The position numbers were made by a program, and so were the translations under genes. Positions 55,588-64,000 of a DNA stretch of 64,000 bases are shown one piece after another; within the stretch, counting starts at the first letter, position 1; every line of letters begins with the position of its first letter. The DNA is taken from contig NC_082691.1 of NCBI RefSeq assembly GCF_949987515.2, positions 34,780,417 to 34,844,416 of the forward strand, in the 5' to 3' direction. A model generated the notes under the pieces. That model did not search any database. It was not told where the DNA came from and saw nothing but the letters and a program-made list of their open reading frames with translations. This DNA is from Delphinus delphis (lineage: Eukaryota > Chordata > Mammalia > Artiodactyla > Delphinidae).

Positions 55588-55680
55588 TCATTTATGTATG
55601 TTTGTGTATATGTTTGCATGTGTGTATATATTTAGTATATGTCTAGAATGTCTGCATATGTACATAGAGAAATGTATATA
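55588..55680. repeat. Imperfect TG/TA-rich simple repeat
   Basis: tatgtttgtgtatatg and tgtgtatatatttag motifs are interspersed over about 90 bases. A possible short L2/MIR-like tail follows at 55690-55770. Confidence 0.6.
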
Positions 55681-55770
55681 AGCACATTTGTCTTTATCCC
55701 TTTTCACCTAGTACAGTATTTTGCTCCTAGCAAACACTTGAATGCTTATTGAATCATTGAACACTAACAT

Positions 55771-56624
55771 ACTATTTCAGAGTATTAATCTGATAAGCAG
55801 AGTAGGTTTAGGTCCTCATATCAACCACTGGGTTCACTCCAAAATTCAACTTTTCCAGCCTGGAGAAGACACCTTTCCCTTTAAAGCCACAAATATTTAT
55901 AGCAAGAGCTCTTTCCAAATTCCTGTCCAAAGCTCTCATCTTATTTTGCATTCTTTCTACCAGTGTTCATTAAGGGCTTCAGAAAATACTTGTTTCTCAC
56001 ATCCACTGAGATTTGTGCTTGCCAGGACCACTTCCAGTGATGGCTCTGGACTCTTTTGCTCTCTGCATCCTGCTGCCACCTAATAGCCCCTCAATGCTGC
56101 TGCAGCTCCCCATTCTCAGACCTTAATTCTCAACTCCCAACTGACATTGGCCTGTGGTTTTAACATAGCTTTCATTAAAGCTTAAGGACACCCAGGGTAT
56201 TACAATGCAGAGAAAAACTTAACACTGACTCAGTCTCTGCTCTAGGTCTGGCTTCTTCAGAGAGTGCCCCCTCCTGGCTGTGCTTCTCCTGAGGCCCTGC
56301 GGGTTGCTAGAGGGCAGGTTATCTTCCCTAAAAGGGAGCATGCCCTTCAGATTTCCTCTTCTTTCCCTTCTTGTCAGGGCTACATCAGAGTTCCAAACTT
56401 TTCTGCCTTTAGCCTAATACAGAGGAAAGAAAACATCAACACATAGACAAACAAATGAACTAGAACAAACCGTTCAATAATTGTCATTGCCATTTGGCCT
56501 GAAATGAAGACTGCCTTTTATATCATGGCACAGATGGATTAAGGATTTAGTCTGAAACATATGCATTTAGATACTCCATTATTACTTGGCTTTCCTGAGA
56601 ACAAAGTCTACCTCTCCATTCCTT
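55771..56624. other. No gene or nameable repeat seen
   Basis: A 113-aa ORF at 55742-56083 is the longest ORF in this region. It has no recognisable domain, no signal peptide and no visible splice or promoter support, so I do not call it a gene. Confidence 0.45.
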
Positions 56625-56755
56625 GTATTCTGTTCATTGAACAAATACTTGTTGAGTATATACTATGTGCCAGACACTGTACCAAGTATTTGGGATACAG
56701 TGGTAATTAACAGATACATACCCTGTTCTCACAAAATGTACATTCTTACAAGTAA
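56625..56755 (-). mobile_element. L2 LINE 3' end relic
   Basis: tatactatgtgccagacact, gggatacagtggtaat and cctgttctcacaaaatg are the antisense L2 3' order. Confidence 0.7.
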
Positions 56756-57063
56756 AAGACTCAACATGGTAATCCTTTCTAGACATTTTAGAGAGTTGGC
56801 CCCAAGAACCAAGACCAGTGTTTCTACTCTAAAATGCAGAAACTGCGTACCATCCTCTTAATAGAAGCAATTTCCCAGCTCACCTGCTCGGTCCAAACAC
56901 CATCTGTAGCTATAGAAAATGGTGCCTTGCTGCATTAATAAGGAGAAGGATGCTTGTGGGGTAAATCTCCAAATTGAGTCAGTAGTAAATAATTTAATCT
57001 AAATGAAGTAATTTTCCAATCCAAGGCCCAAGGACAGAATGCATCAGAACCACTTGGGAGCTT

Positions 57064-57178
57064 ACATACACAGAACCCACAAACACAAAACACACACACT
57101 ATGTATACACCACATGCAGACATCACATACACAGACCCCCCACACACGAACCATCCCTCCCCCATCCCATCCCCACAC
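57064..57178. repeat. CA-rich degenerate microsatellite
   Basis: Interrupted cacaca stretches, including cacacacac, aaacacaaaacac and cccccacacac. ORFs through it (His/Thr-rich or Val/Cys-rich) are low-complexity. Confidence 0.8.
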
Positions 57179-57899
57179 AGGACAGGGCCATACTGCTAAA
57201 GTTTCAAAAGGGAGTATTACGCATGGAGGTGGGGCAATGGAGGCAGGGACTCCATTTGTTATATTCAAAAATTCACTGGAAATCTTAATTATTTACCAGA
57301 TTTGGACATCAATCCAATAGAAAGATTAGTTGATTTGGGAATCTGGAGAACTTGGTTAGAGGAATGGTGACCATGTTCTCTGTGGTAATTTTATGTAAGT
57401 TGCATATTCCTGCACTTGCTGGAATGTAAACTCTTAAAGATCTCTCCTTCAAATCTTTAGCTGGTATTTCTTCCCCATCTTTGGGAAAGGCTAACTCTGG
57501 CCATAGGGAGAAACTACCTCTTGATACTTGGTCTTTGTCAAGCAAAGTCCAGGGCCTGTCTGGATTCTAATGAGGCTCCCCTCTGGTCAGGCTCTAGTCC
57601 CAAAAGCAGGAGAGAGAGTTGGATTTAGACCTGTTCTATCTCCAGCAAGAGCCAAAAAAAAAGCCAGCACACACTGCCAAAACTGGGCCCTTAATTTTTG
57701 CCCCAGAGACAACATATTAAGGAAAGTGTAGTCCTGTTGTATACATGTCTTGGATCAAATTCTTAGCCTAAAAATAACCCTGGCATGACTAGGTTATTGA
57801 GCATCTGATTCTTTTCTGGGCCTGGTTTATTTCAGGAATCACCTCATTAGTTGTGCATGACTCTGTCGTAGCCATCCTGATGATGGCACCAGCTGCACT
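57179..57899. other. No gene or nameable repeat seen
   Basis: ORFs of 67-93 aa only, no domain. Confidence 0.5.
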
Positions 57900-58210
57900 T
57901 AAAATTTCTTTTTGTTTTTCTAATTAAAAATGTTTTAATTACAAAATACTTCAACATACAGAAGATAATATAACAGATGCTTATTTTTCTATCACCCAGA
58001 TCTAACAATTCTTTCAGCTCATAATGTTTTTTTATGAAAAACTTATAGATACAGCTAAAAAAAACCTCCATCCCTAACCCTTTGTACTCCCTGAATCCAG
58101 CAAGAGCCATTATCACAAATATGTTGTGAATATAGCTTATCATTTTCACTGCATGTGTTATGTATTCATAAATAATATCTAAAAATGTTTGTGTAAATAA
58201 TAATAAACAC
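57900..58210 (-). mobile_element. Probable ancient L1 3' UTR relic
   Basis: tctatcacccagatctaac, ttctttcagctcataatg and attatcacaaatatg resemble antisense old L1 3' UTRs. No ORF evidence. Confidence 0.4.
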
Positions 58211-59079
58211 AGTTAAATTTAACTAGGTTTCCATGAATTATGATTAATATATTTTAAAGCATAATGTTTAATTAAAAAAAAATCTCTCCTTATTAAAAAA
58301 AGTAGAGGGGGAATGTTCTTCACTTCTTCCATCACATAGAGTACTGTACCTTCAGTTACATGGGACTAGATTATATTAGTGATGGCCACTTAAAAAAATT
58401 AATGAAATCACACGCAATATCAGATCACAGTTGAATGTGAGGGGACAATAATCTGTTCTCAAAAAACAGTGAAGAAAAGGAACGCACTTTTCCCTGCTAT
58501 CATAGAACTGATGGCCTGGTTAACACATAATGACAGCTGTAAACAATTGGGAAAGTGCTTCGTCAGAAAGTGCCTCATAAGTTAGCAAATATGGATTTGA
58601 GTTTGGGAAATCCAAAATGCATATTTGGAAAAACCCATCATCATGGAACTATTTCCAGTTGCTTCATGATCTTATTAGATTGCAAAACATGATGCAAAAT
58701 AGATTAGCACATATAATCTTCACTTTGCCACTGGGAAAATTTTATTACTGTTAGACATATGAGCATTTTGGTAATGTAAAATATAGATAAAGTAATGCTG
58801 CAGTAATTTGGAAGTACTTGCATGAAGAATAAGAAAGACTTGACCAATGGTTTGAGTTCATTTGTTTTTTCCTAATGTCAAAGTCTATGTGTATTTCTCA
58901 TACGAAGTGTGGATGATATAGAAAACCATGAAGGGAAACAAATTTCTCACAATTCCTTTATCTTGAAATAATCCCATTAACATTTTTCAGTTCTGTTATT
59001 TCAGTTGCTATATTTCAGTTGCTGTATATTACATATTCACTTATATAATTAGTCTTCTACAATCTCATTTTCTTTCATA
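58211..59079. other. No gene or nameable repeat seen
   Basis: AT-rich sequence with no ORF above 60 aa. Confidence 0.5.
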
Positions 59080-59327
59080 GTTTTAAAGTTATAAAATATA
59101 TGATTATTATAAGAAATTCAAGCAACACAAACATTAAAAAGTCTGTTCCTGACTACCACTTCCCATGCAAATTTCACTCCAGTGTTTCAAACACTGCTTG
59201 TTATGTGTTCTTCCCTATATATTCTATGTACACACTTTGAAAATGATGGTTAAAATTTTTTTTTAAAAAACAACAATGTTTATCCTATTTTACTCTTCTG
59301 CTTTTTCATTTGTTCGCTTAATAATTG
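59080..59327 (-). mobile_element. Ancient L1 relic, left part
   Basis: Old antisense L1 3' sequence (ctactttcccatgc-like and cactgcttgttatgtg blocks). It appears to continue at 59836 beyond the MLT1 LTR. Confidence 0.5.
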
Positions 59328-59835
59328 TGGTAGACTGTTACACATCCATTAGGTGATGCCTAATGAATCATGCTTCCTGGACTCACAGCCTTGTGTAGTC
59401 CTTTCCCACACTGTGTCTGGGTTTGACCATGTGTCTTGCTTTGGCCAGTGGGACATTAGCAAGCTTGATGCAAGAAGAAGCTTGATAAGAACTTGCACGG
59501 TGGGGCTTGTCCTCTTGGATCACTCCCTCTTGGAACACAGCTACCATGCTGTAAGGAAACTGGTCTAGACTTCTGGATGAAGAGAAGTTTCATGGAAGGG
59601 AACTGAGGTGTTCCAGGTGACAACCACACCAAATGACAGCTGTGTGAGTGAGGTCTTCTTGGATGTTCTAGCTCCAGCTCACCTGCCAGCTGAATGCAAT
59701 GCTTTGAATGGCCCCAACCAACACCAGAAAGATCAGAAGAATACCTTTAGTCAATTCACAGCATCCTAAGAAATTGTGAATAATTGCTTTGTATTTGAGT
59801 GATTTGTTATGTAGCAAACAATAACCGAAACAATA
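59328..59835 (+). mobile_element. MLT1-type MaLR solo LTR
   Basis: The ggccagtgggacattagcaa block, the gatgcaagaagaagcttga block and the ending gtttgttatgtagcaaacaa-type block follow MLT1 LTR order over about 500 bp. It is nested in an older L1. The 71-aa ORF across it is chance. Confidence 0.75.
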
Positions 59836-60125
59836 ATGTATCAGTTCATTTTCTTCTACCTCATTCTTTTAAATTTCTGCTTAGTGTGCAGTTATGTGAA
59901 TATAGAATCATTTATTTAATTGCTACCTGATACATAATTTTCTTATTGTACCAACAACATTGCAACGGACATTATATTTAACACTAAGGTCAATATCTTA
60001 CCATACAAATTTTAATGTATACCTCTGAATATGTCCTTAAATTTCCAGATACCTCTGAATCAAAGACTAGTCAGTTTTAAAGACTGTTGATAGATATTGC
60101 TAAATTGCTCTCAAAAAGAGGTAAG
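59836..60125 (-). mobile_element. Ancient L1 relic, right part
   Basis: catttatttaattgctacc, aacaacattgcaacgg and gatattgctaaattgctctc match the antisense ORF2 C-terminal/3' region of old L1s. Confidence 0.6.
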
Positions 60126-60937
60126 AGGTCTTTATTTTTCAGAATGGCTACACCAAAGATAAGAAAGGCCACATTTAAAAAATTGAACTATATAGTTGAC
60201 TTACAATATTATATTGGTTTCAGGTGTACAACGTAGTGATCCAGTATTTTTATAGACTATACTCCATTAAAAGTTATTATAAGATAATAGCTATAATTTC
60301 CTGTGCTATACAATATATCCTTGTTGCTTATCTATTTTATATATAGTAGTCTGTATCTCTTAATCCCATACCCCTCATTTTCCCCTCTTTTTTTCTTCTC
60401 CCCTTTGGTAACCACTAGTTTGTTTTCTATATCTGTAAGTCTGTTTCTGTTTTCAATATACATTCATTTGTATTATTTTTTAGATGCCACATATAAGTGA
60501 TATCATACAGTATTTGTCTTTCTCTGTCTAATTTCACTAAGCATAATATTCTCTAGATCCATCCATGTTGCTGCAGATAGCATAATTCCATTCTTTTTTA
60601 TGGCTGAGTAATATTCCATTGTGTATATACATATCACATCTTCTTTATCCATTTGTCTGTTAATGGCATTTGGGTTGCTTCCCTATCTTGGCTACTGTAA
60701 ATAGTGCTGCTATGAACATTCGGGTGCATGTATCTTTTTGACTTAGTGTTTTCGTTTATTCCGAATATATACCCAGGAGTGGAATTACTGGATCACATGG
60801 TAGTTTTATTTTTAGTTTTTTGAGAAACCTCCATACTGTTTTCTTACGTGGCTACACTAATTTACATTCCCACCAACAGTGTACAAAGGTTCCCTTTTCT
60901 CCACATCCTCGCCAGCATTTGTTATGTGTAGATTTTT

Positions 60938-61147
60938 TTTTTTTTTTTTTGTGGCACATGGACCTCTCACTGTTGTGGCCTCTCCCGTTGCGGAGCATAG
61001 GCTCCGGATGCACAGGCCCAGCGGCCATGGCTCACGGGCCCAGCCACTCCGCGGCATGTGGGATCCTCCCGGACCGGGGCACGAACCCGTGTCCCCTGCA
61101 TCGGCAGGCGGACTCTCATCTCAACCACTGTGCCACCAGGGAAGCCC
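60938..61147 (-). mobile_element. CHR-2-type SINE nested in L1-5
   Basis: Full-length, reading leftward from ccaccagggaagccc. The TSD tatgtgtagattttt is at 60923-60937 and 61148-61162. ORFs of 66, 118 and 124 aa here are SINE readings. Confidence 0.94.
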
Positions 61148-61296
61148 TATGTGTAGATTTTTTGATGATAGCCATTCTAACAGGTGTGAGGTGATATCTC
61201 ATTGTTGTTTTAATTTGCACTTCTCTAATAATTAGTGATGTTGAGCATCTTTTCATTTCCCTGTTAGCCATCTGTATGTCATTTTTGGAAAAGTGA

Positions 61297-63067
61297 CTAT
61301 TCAGGCCTTCTGCCCATGTTTTGATTGTTTGTTTGTTTGATATTGAGTTGTATGAGCTGTTTATATATTTTGGATATTAATCCCTTGTTGATCAAATCAT
61401 TTGCAAATATTTTCTCCCATTCATTAGGTTGTCTTTTCATTTTGTCAGTGGTTTCCTTTGCTATACAAAAGCTTTTAAGTTTAATTAGGTCCATTTGGTT
61501 TTTTTTTCTTTTATTTCTCTTGCCTTTGGATACAGATCCAAAAAACTACTGCTATGATTTATGTCAAAGAGTGTTCTGCCTATGTTCTCTTCTAGGAGTT
61601 TTATGATTTCAGGTCTTATTGTTAGGTATTTAATCCATTTTGAGTTTATTTTTGTATATGGTGTGAGGAAATTTTCTAATCTCATTGTTTTATATGCAGC
61701 TGTCCAGTTTTCCCAGTTCTGCTTGTTGAAGAGACTGTCTCTTCTCCATTGTATGTTCTGTATATTCTTGCCTCCTTTGTCATAGATTAATCGGCCATAG
61801 GTGTGTGGGGTTATTTTTGGTTCTCTATTCTGTTGCATTGACCTATGTTTCTGTTTTTGTGCCAGTACTGTGCACAGTACTATTTAGGTCATCTCTCTTT
61901 TGTTCTTGGTGAGCCTGGCTAAAGGTTTATCAGTTTTGTTTATCTTTTCAAAAAAACCAGCTCTTGGTTTCATTGAAATTTTCTGGTTTTTTTTTTTTTT
62001 TTTGATCTCTATTTTATTTATTTCCTCTCTGATCTTTATTATTTCCTTCCTTCTGCTGACTTTGGGCTTTGTTTGTTCTTCTAATTCTTTTAGGTGGTAT
62101 GTTAGGTTGTTTTATTGAGATTTTTCTTGTTTCTTGAGGAAGGCCTGTTTCTCTATAAACCTCCCTCTTAGAATTGCATTTGCTGAATCCCATAGATTTT
62201 GGAATGTTGTGTTTCCATTTTTATTTGTCTCAAGGTATTTTCTGATTTCCTTTTTGATTTCTAGGTTGACCCATTAGTTTTCTAGTATCATGTTGTTTAG
62301 TCTCCACATGTTTGTTCTTTTCCATTTTTCTTTCTCTAATTGATTTCTAGTTCCATACTGTTGTGGTCAGAAAAAATGCTTGATATAATTTTTCTCCTCT
62401 TATTTTGAGACTTGTTTTGTGGCCTAGAATGTGATCTGTTCTGGAGAACATTTCATGTACACTTGAAAAGAATGGGTATTTTGCTGTTTTTGGATGGAAT
62501 ATCATGTCAGTATCAATTAGCTTTAACTGTTTATGACCACTGTTATGCTATTTATGACCACTGTTGTATTATTGGTTTCCTGTCTGGATGATCTATCCCT
62601 TGATCTCAGTGTGGTGTTAACATTCCCTATGATTATTGTATTATTGTCAATTTCTCCCTTTATGTCTGTTAGTATTTGCTTTATATATTTAGGTGCTCCT
62701 ATATTGGGTGCATATATGTTAACAAGTGTAATATCCTCTTCTTGTATTGATTCCTTTATCATTATATAATGCCTTCCTTTGTCTTTTGCTATTGCCTTTG
62801 TTTTCAAGTCTATTTTGTCTGATATGAGTATTACTACCCCTGCTTTCTTGTTATTTCCGTTTGCATGAAAGTTATATCCCATAACTTCCCATCTGTGTGT
62901 GTCTTTCTCCATGAAATGAGTCTCTTGTAGGAAGCATATTGAAGGGTCTTGTGTTTTTTATCCATTTGGCCACTCTGTGTATTTTGAACATTTCGTCTAT
63001 TGTCATTTAAAGTAATTCTTGATAAATACATACTTATTGCCACTTTATTATTTTTTCTATATGGCAT
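61297..63067 (-). pseudogene. L1-5 ORF2 remnant
   Basis: C-terminal blocks lie at 61297-61494 and 61485-61838. The endonuclease block at 62523-62912 contains VNIYAPNIGAPKYIKQIL, then GNVNT where family members have GDFNT. The endonuclease SDH codons are intact at 62363-62371, unlike L1-1 and L1-3. The reverse-transcriptase core, including the ADD motif, is deleted at about 61,880. It is a dead copy. Confidence 0.88.
61864..61881. repeat. 18-bp perfect palindrome at the L1-5 deletion junction
   Basis: agtactgtgcacagtact equals its own reverse complement. It lies exactly where ORF2 sequence jumps from the C-terminal part to the region before the reverse transcriptase. Confidence 0.9.
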
Positions 63068-63426
63068 AATAGAAATATAGTTGTTTTTGTAGTTCTCTGT
63101 TCATTTCTTCTTTTGTTTCTTCCCTTGTGGTTTGATGATTTTCTTTAGTTATTTGCTTGTGTTCCTTTTTGTGTATCTATTGTATGTTTTTGGTTTGTGG
63201 TTACCATGGGGTTCATATATGTTAACCTATAATTATGTCTTGTTTTAAACTGGTAGTCATTTAAGTTTAAACACATTCAAAAAGATCTTTTTTTTTTTAC
63301 TCTCCTCCTGCACATTTTGTTTTCGATATCATGTTTTTCATCTTCATGCTTATTCCTTAACTGTTTGTTGTAGTTATAGATGATATTACAATTTTTTGTC
63401 TTTTGATCTATTTACTGCTTAATTTA

Positions 63427-63648
63427 TTATTATTATTATTATTTTTTTTTTGTGGTACGCGGGCCTCTCACTGTTGTGGCCTCTCCCGTTGTGGAGCACG
63501 GGCTCCGGACGCGCAGGCTCAGCGGCCATGGCTCACGGGCGCAGCCGCTCTGCGGCATGTGGGATCTTCCCAGACCGGGGCACAAACCCGTGTCCCCTGC
63601 ATCGGCAAGCGGACTCTCAACCACTGTGCCACCAGGGAAGCCCTTTAT
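63427..63648 (-). mobile_element. CHR-2-type SINE nested in L1-5
   Basis: Full-length, reading leftward, with an (att)n and T-run tail at the left. The TSD tgcttaattta is at 63416-63426 and 63649-63659. The four overlapping 61-85-aa ORFs are SINE readings. Confidence 0.94.
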
Positions 63649-63699
63649 TGCTTAATTTAAATGATTGATCATCAATCTGTAGTGTTGTATATATTTGCC

Positions 63700-64000
63700 T
63701 TTCTCAGTGAGATTTTCCCTTTCCTTTAGCTTCTTACTTCTTTTCTATTTAGAGAAAACCCTTCAACATTTTTTAGGGTAAGTTTAGTATTGATGAACTC
63801 TTAGTTTTTGCTTGTCTGAGAAGTTCTTTATCTCTCCTTCTATTCTAAATGATAATATTGCTGGCTATAATATTGTAGCTTGAAGGTTTTTTTCTTTTAA
63901 AACTTTGATTATATCATGCCACTCCCTTCTGGCCTGCCAAGTTTCTGCAGAGAAATTAGTTGATAGCCTTACGGGGATTCCCTTGCATATAACTCTTTGT
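63700..64000 (-). pseudogene. L1-5 ORF1 C-terminal remnant (partial)
   Basis: Sequence matching the C-terminal part of ORF1 in L1-1 (compare its 9,580-9,800) continues to the window edge: ttctgcagagaaattag and acggggattcccttg. No open frame of note survives. Confidence 0.75.

Larger units (their letters stand above)
60173..64000 (-). mobile_element. Older LINE-1 (L1-5), 3' part, runs off the window
   Basis: An antisense L1 of an older subfamily than L1-1 and L1-3. It shows a different 3' UTR (caggtgtacaacgtagtgat), the ORF2 C-terminus at about 60,590-61,880, then a jump over most of the reverse-transcriptase region at 61,880. The endonuclease part (62,300-63,070) follows, and the C-terminal part of ORF1 after about 63,700. 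Two CHR SINEs are nested in it. The 5' end lies outside the window. Confidence 0.9.

Noticed and set aside
55742..56083. 113-aa ORF in otherwise unassigned sequence
   Set aside because: No recognisable domain, no promoter or splice evidence; length is within chance for 64 kb in six frames.
60820..61235. 124-aa and 118-aa ORFs; similar ORFs at 3254-3550 and 63403-63668
   Set aside because: Translations of CHR SINEs in different frames. The same peptide-like strings recur at every SINE.

Overview
This window is mammalian nuclear DNA, most likely from a cetacean. Ten insertions are SINEs of the tRNA-derived CHR type. Their 5' ends carry the diagnostic cttccctggtggc start, a pol III A-box-like and B-box-like segment, and either the short (CHR-2-like, about 210 bp) or long (CHR-1-like, about 350 bp) body. 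CHR SINEs are known from whales, hippos and ruminants. I saw no Bov-B or Bov-A sequence, which would be expected in a ruminant, so a whale or dolphin is the best reading; hippo is not excluded. I found no convincing host protein-coding exon, structural RNA gene or CpG-island promoter of a host gene. The window reads as intergenic or deep intronic DNA and is strongly repeat-driven.

Layout. Positions 1-5,015 are AT-rich sequence with three CHR SINEs and a long pyrimidine tract. Positions 5,026-12,541 hold a full-length minus-strand LINE-1 (L1-1) with broken ORFs and a nested SINE. Positions 12,542-22,236 hold SINEs, MIR and L2 relics, and a SINE/L1 chimera with a perfect 15-bp target-site duplication (TSD). 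Positions 22,237-24,893 hold L1-2, an unusual 5'-only L1 piece, next to an old L1 relic. Positions 27,600-31,140 hold a pyrimidine tract, a possible LTR, and an old L1 interrupted by a younger L1 tail and an MLT1 piece. Positions 32,040-38,976 hold a second full-length minus-strand L1 (L1-3) with a 257-aa endonuclease ORF, a 295-aa reverse-transcriptase ORF and a patchwork 5' UTR. Positions 39,030-42,829 hold MIR relics and an MLT1 LTR nested in a MIR. Positions 42,847-46,265 hold L1-4, one insertion bounded by a 17-bp TSD but internally rearranged. Positions 46,300-60,130 hold ancient MIR, L2, MLT1 and DNA-transposon relics and a 382-bp-period duplication. Position 60,173 to the end is an older minus-strand L1 (L1-5) with two nested SINEs; it runs off the window.

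The pieces relate only through retrotransposition. L1 ORF2 protein supplies the endonuclease and reverse transcriptase that also mobilise the CHR SINEs, which is why both carry A-tails and TSDs. Every L1 ORF here is interrupted, so none looks able to move by itself. The most interesting signals are structural: the rearranged L1-4, templated patches in the L1-3 5' UTR, the SINE/L1 chimera, and an Asp-to-Asn state at the endonuclease SDH motif shared by L1-1 and L1-3 but not by older L1-5. I saw no new multi-gene system. Repeat names were assigned by recognition, not by a database search.
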